NCBI RefSeq assembly: GCF_004664715.2
Contig: NC_051071.1
Coordinates: forward strand, 29,824,161 to 29,888,160
Origin: Peromyscus leucopus
Lineage: Eukaryota; Chordata; Mammalia; Rodentia; Cricetidae
Direction: 5' to 3'
DNA length: 64,000 bases
Part shown: positions 22,776-32,728 of the stretch, in pieces
Position numbering within the stretch: position 1 is the stretch's first letter
How the letters are laid out: every line of letters begins with the position of its first letter
Program-made: the position numbers and the translations under genes
The notes under the pieces: generated by a model
What the model was told of the DNA's origin: nothing
Database searches by the model: none
The model's input: only the letters and a program-made list of their open reading frames with translations

Positions 22776-23280
22776 ACACCAAGGAATTTTTTTTAAAGCA
22801 CAACAGGACTTACACACACATGAACTGACAGGATCTGTGGCAGCATGCACAAGGTCTGCACAGGTTCAAGCCAGACAGGTCCCAGTCCTGAGAGCAGATG
22901 CGGACATGAGTTCCCACCCCTAACCAAAAAGGTGTCTGCAATTGACAATCACTTACAAAGGAAAAATTAGCTGTCTCCAATGACATCTCACTGGGTATTC
23001 AAACCCAATTTAAGGATCAGCCCCATACCTAGCAGTAAGATGAACAACACAAAGTGAAATTAATGGTACTTACATACACTTTTTGTTCCACGTTGCTTTG
23101 TTTGGGCATTATCTGTCTTATTGGTCTTTTGCACGTATATTATGGTTTCTGATTTGTATTTTTATGGATTTTATTTGTATGTGTGCTGTGTCTTTGTTTT
23201 TCTTCTGGGGTTTTTTGTTTGCTTGCTTGCTTGTTTGTTTTCAAATGGGATACAGAAAGAAAGATTCTGGAATTGGATGA

Positions 23281-23390
23281 GTGGGGTGGTGGGGAGGAGC
23301 TGGGAGGAGCTAGGGGAGCTGGGAGGAGCTAGGGGGAGCTGGGAGGAGCTGGGGGATCTGGAAGGAGCTAGGAGGAGCTGGGCAAATGGA
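23281..23390 (+). repeat. Minisatellite, ~10-11 bp unit (GGGAGGAGCT)
   Basis: About nine copies of GGGAGGAGCT/GGGGGAGCTA variants occupy the purine-rich segment just upstream of the L1 3' end. Unit variants differ by single bases and by A/T after AGC. Confidence 0.9.
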
Positions 23391-23444
23391 AACTGTGATC
23401 AGAAAGTAATCCATGATTTTTTCAAATAAAAATATTTTTCATGA

Positions 23445-23800
23445 TTTTCTTTTATTGAATATAGATTATTTTCTCATACTATATATCCTGGTTATAGTTT
23501 CCCCTGCCTCTATTCCTCTTATTTTTTCTCCAATTCTCCTCCCCTCTGGATATTCTCCCTTTCCATCTCTCATTAGAAAAGAAGAGGCTTCTAAAAAATG
23601 ACAATCAAACACAACAAAATAAAATATAATAAGATGAAGCAAACGCTATTATATCAACCCAACAGGAGAAGATTCCTAGGAGCAGGCAAAAGAGTCAGAG
23701 ATTCTCTCATTCTCGTAATCAAGAGTCCAATAAAAACATTAATCCAGTAGCTATAATATATACATAGAAGACCTGGTGCATTATAAATTATTATTTATAA
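23445..23800 (-). mobile_element. L1 3' UTR fragment, minus strand, tail-to-tail with preceding L1
   Basis: The plus strand reads 'atatatcctggttatagttt', 'cccctgcctctattcctctt', 'tagaaaagaagaggc' and 'gcaggcaaaagagtcagag', the antisense of an L1 3' UTR end (compare 7.64 kb). It lies directly next to the + strand L1 ending at 23436, so two L1 3' ends face each other. Confidence 0.75.
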
Positions 23801-24516
23801 CATTACATAATACATTCTTATGTCATAATTTAATATTAACAGTAATATTCTCATACATATGTATATGAAAAATGTTGGCTTGGATTGTCACCAAAACTAC
23901 TCCCCTCCTGTTCTCACATTGTTCCATCTCTCAGAAGTATTCCTTATGAATAGAATCATGGGAAAACTGTCAGGAGTCCAAAATCCTAAGGCAAGAACTT
24001 GACATTTGAGGGATTTCTAGTCTCAAAGACTAAAATACTCTTTTTTTTCCATGATCTTACTATTTAAAATTCACTTGCTGGAGAAGGGTCTTTGGGACAT
24101 TGTGCTTGCTTTATAAATGGAGAAAATCCTTAATTTAAGATTGATCAGTACTGAGTCTATCATACCACAGCTGTGTCCCAAACTGTCTCAGGAGCTCATG
24201 AACTGTAATCAGTCACCACATTGATCAAGAAAGCCCTCCTCAATTTATGACCTACTTTTTATGAGCCAAACACACTGCCTACTATACTACAGACATACTT
24301 TGATCTGGTTTTTATGTAGTCATTTTTAAAACATTTATTTATTGTGTGTGTATGTGTGTGTGTGTATGTGTGTGTGTATGAATGTATGTGTATATGCAAC
24401 ACACGTGTCCAGATGCTTTTAAAGGCCAGAAGAGGGTGTTGGATCCCCTAGAACTATAGTTATAGCTGCTTGTAAGCCACCATGTAGGGGCAGAGAACCA
24501 AACTCAGGTACTCTTT

Positions 24517-24531
24517 AAGAACAGACAATAC
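24517..24531. repeat. L1 target-site duplication, left
   Basis: AAGAACAGACAATAC, belonging to the split SINE. Confidence 0.85.
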
Positions 24532-24730
24532 AAGGACTCCCCTGGGGATTCAGCTCAGCCCGGTAGATTCAGTCGAGACAGGTCCAGTCTCCTTCTCCCT
24601 TCACCCAGGCTGAGCAAAGTGTCTGAGTCCTTGCCCTAAAGGAGATGGAAATGGGGGGCAGGCGGGAGGAGGGAGGAGAGGGGAATCTGTGGCTGATACG
24701 TAAAATTAAATTAAATTATAAAATAAAAAA
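24532..24730 (+). mobile_element. Short L1 3' end with 5' inversion inside a SINE
   Basis: The right part (about 24620-24730) is forward L1 3' UTR: 'gccctaaaggagatggaaa', the G-rich segment, 'ctgtggctgatacgtaaa', AAATAAA end. The left part (24532 to about 24619) is inverted: its reverse complement reads 'cagcctgggtgaagggag', 'gactggacctgtctcgact', 'ggggagtcctt', the 3' UTR sequence that should lie just upstream. Flanks AAGAACAGACAATAC (24517-24531) and AAGAACAGCCAATAC (24731-24745) form a 15-bp target-site duplication with one mismatch. Confidence 0.9.
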
Positions 24731-24745
24731 AAGAACAGCCAATAC
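24731..24745. repeat. L1 target-site duplication, right
   Basis: AAGAACAGCCAATAC, after the L1 tail; 14 of 15 bases match the left copy. Confidence 0.85.
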
Positions 24746-24774
24746 TCTTTAACACTGAGCCATCTCTCCAATCT

Positions 24775-25445
24775 CCTACTTACATAATTTTCTTTAATTT
24801 TGTGATTATAATATAATTGCATCACTTTTCTCTTTTCTTTTCTCCCTCCAAGCCCTCTTTTATACTCCAAATCCCTCTCTCTCTCAAACTCATAGTCCTC
24901 TTTCTCAACTTTACATGCAATCATGTGTATACATATACATTCCTAAATACTCTGTTTATATGACGTTATTTGTATGTATGTTTTCAGGAATGACTATTTG
25001 GTACAGGTTAACCATTGACGGCTAAGACTTTCTTCTAGACTCAGCAATTTTCAGTTGCCTGTGGTTATTTGTGTAGAGTTGAGGCATTATGGGCTTTGCA
25101 CACACACACACCCTTAGGCATTTCTATTGGTGTCATCTTTGTTCAGTTCATGTTTAGACAGTCATGTTGGGGAAACTTTATGGGTGTAACTTCTGAAATT
25201 TCTAGGAGACACATTCTCACAGCAAATTCCCTGATCCTCTGGGTCTTGCAATCTTGTCACGTCTCCCTGCTTCCACAATGTTCCCTGAGCCTTAGATGAT
25301 GGAGTAATTTTTTAGATGTATCCATAGGGACTGGGTTCCACAACTCAGTACTTTGATTAGTTGTATTTTTTTTTAAATCATCTCCAACTGTTGCCAAGAG
25401 AAGTTTTCTTGTCATATATTTTTAAGTCAAATGTTCAAAACAATG
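24775..25445 (-). mobile_element. Lx-type L1 3' UTR, minus strand
   Basis: The plus strand runs through 'gattataatataattgcatc', 'ccctccaagccctctttta', 'gtatgtatgttttcaggaat', 'ttcagttgcctgtggtta', 'catgtttagacagtcatg', 'ggagacacattctcacagca', 'ccacaatgttccctgagcc' and 'gggactgggttccacaact'. I recognise this order as the antisense of an older rodent L1 3' UTR. Non-coding. Confidence 0.75.
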
Positions 25446-25843
25446 AGCTAAGGCATTCGAGAGATTGGGTACATCTTTCAAGAAAATTAATACTAACTTT
25501 CCAGAATCATAATACTCACATGCCCCACAGCCGTTCTTAGTCTTTCAAACAACTCCATCTGTAACTGCTACCTTGCTTGTCCTTTGCAAATTTAACAGTC
25601 ATATGTCAGCCTTCACTCAAATATCTCTTTTCTCTTCTTCCATTATTCAAATTTTCTTGAACAACATCAGAGTGAAGATGAAGGAAAGTATCTGTTTGAA
25701 GAAATATGGCATCCTTCCTCTATCCCACCTCTGTGCATGCTCCTCTCAAGACTTTTAAACCAGAGTGCAGGAACAGCTAAGCTATACGAATTCTTGACAG
25801 GTGGTGGAAGTGAAAGTATAACAAGTTAAAATTCTCACTATAT
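25446..25843. other. Gene-free stretch, unique sequence
   Basis: No repeat or coding feature recognised. Confidence 0.45.
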
Positions 25844-25927
25844 TAGGAGGGGGAGCAGGAAGAAGGATGAGAGCGGCATCTGTAATTGGTATGTTAAATT
25901 AATAAAAAATTTCTTAATTAAAAAAAG
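25844..25927 (+). mobile_element. Very short L1 3' end
   Basis: 'aggagggggagcaggaagaa', 'ctgtaattggtatgttaaat' and 'taataaaaaatttcttaat' are the last ~80 bp of an L1 3' UTR of the same type as at 10.44-10.83 kb. Confidence 0.65.
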
Positions 25928-26081
25928 AGTGTAGGAGGTGGACAGGCTGACTTACATGTTAATTCAACTAAGCCTAAGTGGTCTCATGTTGAGAAACTAA
26001 ATCTCCATTGATGGAGGATATCTGGTCTCAGAGTCTCTTAACACCTGTATCCCTTATTGCTGCTTATTTCACCTGTGCCTT

Positions 26082-26283
26082 CTCTTTATCCTCCTCTTCT
26101 TCCTCCCCTTCCCTCCCCTCCTCCTCTTCCTCCTCACTCTCCTCTGATTCTCCCTCCTCCTCTCTTCCCTTCTTCTGCTCATATTTATCATATTACTCAT
26201 CTTTTAGCTCCCTTTCTTTTTTAGTCACACTTCTCTTCTCCTTCCTCTTCTTCCTCTTCCTTTTTTCCTTCACCTTCCTTCCT
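26082..26283. repeat. Polypyrimidine tract (CTT/CCT-rich)
   Basis: About 200 bp is almost entirely C and T on the plus strand (broken briefly at 26178-26230), with many TCC/TTCC repeats. The 143-residue open frame across it is low-complexity Ser/Leu/Phe and is an artefact of composition. Confidence 0.9.
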
Positions 26284-27429
26284 ACTATACAGCTAATAAA
26301 ACTGAGAATTCAGAAAAAAAGTTGTCTTGTTTTTTTAAATCTAATGCTAATCTTTACTCACACTAAAACCCTATCTTTGAGGAGTTTCACAAAGAGACTT
26401 TTAGAGGCAATTTTCTGGGCAAGAGATGTGTTTCAATAACTGCTGTGAAGTCCAAGATATGGGGTCTTAAAGGTGGAATTGTTGGGGGGAAAGTCCATGC
26501 CAAATTGCTGTTATCCTGACCTCATAAGCATCATGCAGGTGCCTGTCTCTTTGGTCCTCTCAAATTGCCACAGAAAGAGGCAATGGCAATTTGGTTTTAC
26601 CCAGTCCCCTGAATTGTGAGTAACTTTGCTAGACTCTTGTCATTTTCTGGCAGACTACATAAAATTGTGATGAATTTGCAAACAAAGGCAAAATGCAAAC
26701 AATGGTCTAAGTGGCTTTGAGATTGCCTCATTAAACTCTGCCTGCCGGAAGCTTTCAGCTTACAGTAATAAACACATCTGAACTTGGCAATGTTGTTACT
26801 GCCTGCAACTCCATTCATGTTGCTTTGAAGATATAAAGCTGTCACATCTGCAACTAAGAAAAGGCATAAAATAATTAGGGAAAATGGAAGGAAGAACAGA
26901 GGATTGTTCTAACAAAAAATATTGTCTATTCCCGGGAAAGTTTGCTTGGCTTCCAGTTCTATTGCTGTGGATCAGCCTGGTCACTCATGAACAGCTTTCC
27001 AGAATGTCTCAGGCTCAGTTTACTTCTATGTAACTGGAATGTACTTCCATCCTTTTTATTTGAGGATTCCACTGAACTCTGAGATTACCAACATACAATG
27101 AAGAAAGGTTTATAGTGTCTAATATTCAGTCCATCATCTCTGGGCGCCATCACCTCTGGATTTGTCATGAGGCAAAATGTTATGTTGTGGAGTATATAGT
27201 GAAACAAACAGCTTTCTTTACAGCAGCTGGGAAGTAAACACAAAGAAGAGACCAGGTTCCTTTAGTTTTCTTCAAAAGTAAATGCACAGTGACTCTAAGA
27301 CTTCCTACAGCACCATCCTCTTCATGGTCCTTGACTCAAGCAGTGCCAAGCTTGAGACCAAGTTCTTAACATGTAAGCTTTTGGGAGTAAATTCAGATCC
27401 AAACTAAAGTTCTCTCCAGAGATGGGACC
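26284..27429. other. Gene-free stretch, unique sequence
   Basis: No recognised repeat or coding feature. Confidence 0.45.
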
Positions 27430-27469
27430 TGCCCTAGTTATGATTACTATTATGGTGATGAAATACCAT

Positions 27470-27878
27470 TTCTGTGGGATGTCTTTCTGTATGCTGTGAA
27501 TATTGCTCCGATTGGTTGATAAATAAACCTGTTTGGCCATTGGTGAACCAGAATAAGATTAGACAGTACATTCAAACTGAAGAGAGAGAAGAAGAAAGCA
27601 GAATAAGGGAGATGCCAGTCACCACCTAAGGAACAATAAGATACCAGCAGACCAGTAATGCCATGGCCACTATGACCACATATAATTTAATAGGAATGGA
27701 TTAATTTAAGTTGTGAGAGCTAGCTAGAGAGAAGCCTGAGCCAATGGGCCATAGAATTGTTAATTATATATTATATAATATAATATAATATAATATAATA
27801 TAATATAATATAAGCCTCTGTAATTATTTTATAAATGACTGTGGTACTGGGTAGGACACAGGAAAACTTCTGACTACA
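27470..27878 (-). mobile_element. Solo LTR inserted in an older repeat
   Basis: On the minus strand the block starts TGTAGTCAGAAG and ends near CATCCCACA. It includes 'gcttctctctagctagctct', shared with 541-766. Flanking hexamers TACCAT (27464-27469) and CACCAT (27879-27884) agree at five of six bases, fitting a 6-bp class II ERV duplication, although three extra bases (TTC) lie between the left copy and the TG/CA end. An expanded TATAA array (about 27768-27812) interrupts it. Confidence 0.6.
27768..27812. repeat. (TATAA)n microsatellite
   Basis: About eight ATATA/TATAA units inside the LTR, at a place where the related copy at 620-660 reads only 'aatattaattat'. Confidence 0.92.
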
Positions 27879-28262
27879 CACCATGATCAAAGCAATTTGA
27901 AGTAGAAGAGGTTTATTTCACTTACATTTCTGGAAATGTAAGTATGATAGTCCATAACTGAGGAAAGAACTCAAACAAGGCATGAACCTGAAGGCAGGAG
28001 ATGGTGCAGAAATCATGGAGGGATGCTGCTTACTGATTTGGATTTGCTCCCCATGGCTTGCTCAGCCTGCTTTCTTATAGAACCCAGGGCCACCAGCCAA
28101 GAGATGGCACTACCCACAGTGGTTTGGGACCTCCCTCATAAATAACTAATTAAGAAAATACTTTACAGTCAAATCTTATGGAAGCATTTTCTCAATTGAG
28201 GTTCTCTCCTTTAAGATAACTCTAGATTGTGTGAAGTTGGCATAAAAACTACCCAGCACAGT

Positions 28263-29385
28263 ACCTTTTCAGAAGAGACCAAGTCACCATAGTTACTGAA
28301 AGGTGACTTAGGCTTCTGAGTCAAAGAGAGTCATAAGGGAAAAGAATCTCTGACAGCATTTTCTTTCTTTGCTTTCATTGAAATATGCTTATTCTGAAGG
28401 CTACTCCTGGCTCTTGGAATGATTATCTCTCTAAAAAATGTAATAAAGTGAATTTTTCCTATTGCAACACTTCCTATACAGACTCTTCAAAGTTATAGTC
28501 CAGCCTTGCAACAAAACAAAAGCAGTCAGAGACCTTTCCTTCTAGACCTCTAGCTCTCTGTTTAGTGGAGAGGTGCCCACCTTACTTCATATTCTCATAT
28601 AACAGATAGAGATTAAGTGTCTTTCCAAGATCAGGACAACACTATTCCTGTGTAACAAGAGGTGGAAACCATTTTTTCTTATGACAAGTGACTTCTTGGC
28701 CAAGAACAAAGTCGTCTTTTTAAAAATTAAATCCAAGGATTGAAGGCAGAGATTGGCTAGCAACCAAGGTGATTCATAAAAGGATAGTTCACTGGCTGAT
28801 ATCCCTAAAGAGAGTCCCATATAATATAACTACTACAAACAGCATGTAAGCATTGAACTTGTCCCAAACTGACTCCTATCACCTTCATCCCCAGGATGAA
28901 GTTTTCTATATCTGGTAGACCAAATAGTTCTATTATTTTGTTTTGGTTAGACAGAAACTATCTGGATAATGAAGAAATTATAACAGGAAATTTCTATGTC
29001 CAGGTCAATAAAGCTAAGTTAATTCTCATGCCATTGTTGTGGTTGGGAATGCTATTTGTTCTGACTTTGAAAATGTACCATCTTATCTCCATCTACATTT
29101 CTAATCCAATGTCTCTCAGGTTCTAAATTATCCTTGTCTCATGAATATCCAAACACTTCAATCCTGAGACATACTCTAGATTCCATACCATCAAGTTACT
29201 GAGCCCCATCAGAGGCAAATACCTGTTCTTACACAGTTGGGGAGTGACTCCACTACTTCTGTCATAGATGAATGACTGTTCTTGACTGTAATAGGCTGTA
29301 AAGTACCTCTAATACTTACATTTCCATCACCAACCCAACCTCTCATTCTCATAAAATGAATATTCTTTTCAAGTATAACAGAGGA
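28263..29385. other. Gene-free stretch, unique sequence
   Basis: No recognised repeat or coding feature. Confidence 0.45.
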
Positions 29386-29470
29386 TTGGGGCTATAGCTC
29401 AATTGTAAAGCAATGCCCTCACATGTACAAGGCCTTAAATTCAGTCCCCAATATCACCATTAAAAAAAGG
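29386..29470 (+). mobile_element. ID SINE (tRNA-derived)
   Basis: 'tggggctatagctcaattg' carries a recognisable A box and 'ttaaattcagtcccc' a degenerate B box, followed by a short A-rich tail. This is the rodent ID family. The B box has lost the canonical GGTTCGA, so pol III activity is unlikely. Confidence 0.85.
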
Positions 29471-29489
29471 TAAAAGAAAAACATCAAAT

Positions 29490-29835
29490 TATAAGCCCAG
29501 CATCTTAGCTTACGATTCTATAGAAATGTTCCTGGTATTTGTTCTGAAGTGGGAGCTAGGAAACATGGTTTTCCTGTCAGAAAATGAATTGGCAGCAGCA
29601 GCAAAAATGGAACAGATCAACTCTGGTGGCAAGAGAGAAGACCAAGTTAGAAAAAAGGCAAGGTCAAACTTTTTATTCCAATTTTTATTTAGGCTACTAC
29701 ATAAAAGTCCCACCCACAATCAGGGGGGACCTTCCCACTACAATCAAGGCAATCAGGGCAATTCTTCAAGCAAATTTCCCTACTCAGGTGATTATAATTT
29801 GTGTAAAGTTGACATTAAACTAACCATACACAAAG
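29490..29835 (-). mobile_element. Rodent LTR-like repeat, minus strand
   Basis: The right end reads 'tcaatcagggcaattctt'-like sequence, 'ctactcaggtgattataatt', 'tgtgtaaagttgacattaaa', matching the right-end order of the repeats at 12.3 and 14.4 kb. The left portion is less certain. Confidence 0.5.
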
Positions 29836-30562
29836 AACTATAGTCAGCCAAGGAAAGCTGGGAACAGAAGAGGTAATCTTTCCCTGAGAAGAACATCAAT
29901 TGATTGTTCAATGCCAAAGATTCAGCCTTGAAAACACATACAAATTATACAGACTGAAGAGGCTATATTTAAGAATACATGTCTATGTAACTATACAAAT
30001 ATTACATATACATGCAATAACATCTAGGGAAAAAGAGGCCATGAATTTAAAGGAGAGTAGGGTAGGGGTATAAGGGAGGATTTGAAAGGAGGAATGGGAA
30101 ATGAAAAGTGTTGTAATTTTATAATCTCAAATATTTAAAAAAAACTAATCATATTAATTAATTGCCACAACCTGTGAACCACTATACCAGTATGTTAGCC
30201 ATCAGTGATCTTCTCATATATTAACCAAATTCTGCGTGCTGATCTGAATTGCTACCATATGATTTTAGTCTTTCAGAGTGAGTCTACTCTGCCAGAGTGG
30301 AAAGAGCAGTTCTCACTGAAAACTTGAGCTTTGTCCTGACGTGACTGTAAAGACAACTTGAACTTTATAAAGAACAGAATTCTACCGGTGGGCAACTGCT
30401 CTTGTAACCACTCTGTGAAATGTAGCTTTTATATCATAAGTTGGCATAACAATGATCTGAATTATGGTAATATGATTCCTATACAGTCATATCTAGAAGC
30501 ATGGACATCAGAAAAAATGAAAGTACCCTTCATCCCATTCTGACCTCCTTGAACACCCTCTA

Positions 30563-30613
<51 letters not shown>

Positions 30614-31049
30614 TTGGAAAAACCATTTGGTTTCAAAATCAAGCAGGACTATGTATTAGCCTGCCTGCTATATTAAGAGAAATGGCCATAAAATCACACT
30701 GGCAGACTAAAGTTATATTTACTTGAAAAGCTGTGGCTAAACCTGCAGCACCTTGAGGTAATGCTTTGGTTCCTACTCCGTGTTCCTGGTAACATTCCTA
30801 TGTGTCTTTGTCACTAAGAGCTCAGTTAGCTGGAAAGAAAACCAATATGAGGGTTTCTTTGTGAAGAACCAAGGGAAGTCAGAAACAGAACTCTAGTGAA
30901 GAAATCACAGCTTTGGATTCCTGTGAAAAGGAACTTGAAGAAAAAACAAAAACAAAAACAGGTGGCATGCTTCCTTCCAGTTAACATTTTTGCAGATCGC
31001 GTTTCTTATACTCCATTCTTTACATTGGTTATCTGAAACATTGAAACTG
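29836..31049. other. Gene-free stretch with one GT array
   Basis: Unique AT-rich DNA apart from the GT array at 30565-30612. Confidence 0.45.
30565..30612. repeat. (GT)n microsatellite
   Basis: About 24 uninterrupted GT units. Confidence 0.97.
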
Positions 31050-31443
31050 TTGTCCTAGTTAGCTTTAGCTGTCAACTTGACATAGCCCAGTGTTATCTGA
31101 GGGAATCTCAATTGGAGGATTTCCCAGATCAGATACACTGGTAGCCATGTCTGTGAAGAATTGTCTTGATGATTTATAGATGTAAGAAGGACCATCCCTC
31201 TCTGGGCAGTGTCATTTTTGAGCATGTAGTCCTGGACTATATAAGAAAGCTAGCTGACTGTGATCCTTGGGGAAGGAAAATGAGCAAACTGGTAAGCAGT
31301 ATATCTCCATGTTTCTGTTTCATTTCCAGCTTTGATTTCCCTTAAAGATGGCCCATGATCTGTAAGTGTAAGTCAAATAAAACTTTTCCTCTCCAAGTTG
31401 TTTTTTGGCTATGATGTTTATCACAGCAACAGAATGAAACAAT
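31050..31443 (+). mobile_element. Rodent LTR-like repeat
   Basis: It begins 'tgtcctagttagctttagct' and runs through 'tgtcaacttgacatagc', 'ctatataagaaagctagctg' and 'gtaagtcaaataaaactttt' to 'ttatcacagcaacagaatg'. It has a TATA-like 'ctatataag' and an AATAAA, the arrangement of an LTR. Same type as 56917-57326. Confidence 0.6.
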
Positions 31444-31791
31444 CACATGGTATCAATTTAATCACCAATCATTCACCAAATACCTTCATTGAATATTAAT
31501 GGAGAAGTGGTATTTTCCATCTAAAAGAAAATGAAAGAAAACAATACTTTAGGTTGATATTTTTCCTAATACTATACTTTACCCTATTTTTATTTATATT
31601 TTAGGATCTTGGGAGAAATGAGTTATATAATAAGGCATATAGTGTAAATACTCACAATAGTTCATTTAAGCCTGGCTTGGGAAAAAATAACAATCCTTTT
31701 CCATGGGTATTAATTTTATGTGTAAGTTTATAAAAAGATTTAAGTTGTACCGCTAAGTGTTTCTACATTACCACTAAAAGAATGAGAATCA

Positions 31792-31803
31792 GACTTAATG
31801 ACC
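31792..31803. repeat. Target-site duplication, 3' side of full-length L1
   Basis: GACTTAATGACC, identical to 38428-38439; directly abuts the T-rich strand of the L1 A-tail. Confidence 0.95.
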
Positions 31804-31826
31804 ATTTTTTTTATTATTATTATTTT

Positions 31827-32728
31827 ACAACACCATTCAGTTCAACATAATAGCCACAGATTCCCCCGTTCTCCCCCTCTCGCCCCCCTCCCCCCAGCCC
31901 ACCCCCATTCCCACCTCCTCCAGATCAAGGTCTCCCCCGAGGACCGGGGTCGACCCGGTAGACTCAGTCCAGGCAGGTCCATTCCCCCCCTCCCAGACCG
32001 AGCCAAGTGTCCCTGCATAAGTACCAGGACTCAAACAGCCAACTCATGCAACGAACCCAGGACCCGGCACCAATGCACAGCTGCCTCCCAAACAGATCAA
32101 GCCAAATGACTGTCTCACGCATTCAGGGGGCCTGATCCAGCTGGGGGCCCCTCAGCCTTTGGTTCATAGATCCTGTGCTTCCATTCATCTGGTTATTTGT
32201 CCTGGTGCTTTATCAAACCTTGGCTTCAACAATTCTCGCTCATATAAACCCTCTTCTTTCTCACTAATTAGACTCCCAGTGCACCACCAGGGGCCCAGCC
32301 GTGGATGTCTGCATTCAGATTCCTCAGTCCTTTGATGGAGTTTATGGCACAACTATCAGGGTGTCTGGCCATCCCATCACCAGAGTAGGTCAGTTCCTGC
32401 CGTCTCGCGACCATTGCCAACAGTCTTTTGCGGGGGTATCTTTGTGGATCTCCGTGGCCCTCCCTAGCTCTCTGCTTCCTCCCCTTCTCACCTTCTCATG
32501 TGGTCTTCATTTACCATGGTCTCCTATTCCTTGTTCTCCCTCTCTTTTCTTGATCCAGCTAGGATCTCCCACTCTCTTTCCCTCGACCGTCGCCCTTCAT
32601 TGTTCCCACTCATGACCAGGCTGTTCATGTAGATCTCGTCCATTTCTCCGTGTCTTTTTTTGGGGTCCCGTTTTCCAGGTAGTCTCACTGGTGATGTGAG
32701 TAGCAGTCCAGTCATCCTTGTTCCACAT
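31827..32728 (-). other. L1 3' UTR of the full-length copy
   Basis: Non-coding. The plus strand shows a C-rich purine/pyrimidine segment near 31861-31920 (G-rich on the element's sense strand), then 'ggtagactcagtccaggcag', 'ccactgagaccg'-type sequence and 'agggggcctgatccagct'. The sense strand ends in T/A-rich sequence and the tail. Confidence 0.92.

Larger units (their letters stand above)
22478..23436 (+). mobile_element. Lx-type L1 3' UTR, 5'-truncated
   Basis: It shares landmarks with the 3' UTR at 3.5-4.25 kb: 'agagaagcttcctcttgcag', 'caatgtgcagagagtgg', 'tctccatcaaaccccttcc', 'gatacagaaagaaagattc', and an AATAAA-containing end near 23424-23436. It contains a G-rich segment (22725-22775) and an expanded purine minisatellite (23281-23385). 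No coding part is present. Confidence 0.85.
24337..24774 (-). mobile_element. B3/B2-type SINE, minus strand, split by an L1
   Basis: The left part (24337-24531) has a GT-rich region then 'aaaggccagaagagggtgtt', 'ggatcccctagaactatagt' and 'aaccaaactcaggtactctt', the reverse orientation of a rodent B3/B2 SINE. Its head, 'acactgagccatctctccaa', appears only after the L1 insertion (24746-24774). The two parts join exactly when the L1 and one duplication copy are removed. Confidence 0.85.
27430..28262 (-). mobile_element. Rodent LTR-like repeat, minus strand, split by an LTR
   Basis: The left piece (27430-27469, 'ccctagttatgattactatt') and the right piece (27879-28262, 'caccatgatcaaagcaattt' to 'ataaaaactacccagcaca') form one repeat when the inserted LTR is removed. 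On the minus strand it has a polyadenylation-type AATAAA near its end ('gtgaaataaacctcttc'). The copies at 31.05 and 56.92 kb (+) belong to the same type: 'gtcaacttgacatagcc' and 'ttatgtcaacatgacacaag' correspond to its start. Confidence 0.65.

Noticed and set aside
26008..26439. 143-residue open frame rich in Ser, Leu and Phe
   Set aside because: Produced by the polypyrimidine tract; composition explains it.
29386..29470. Possible tRNA gene
   Set aside because: It is an ID SINE: degenerate B box and A-rich tail, no cloverleaf closure.
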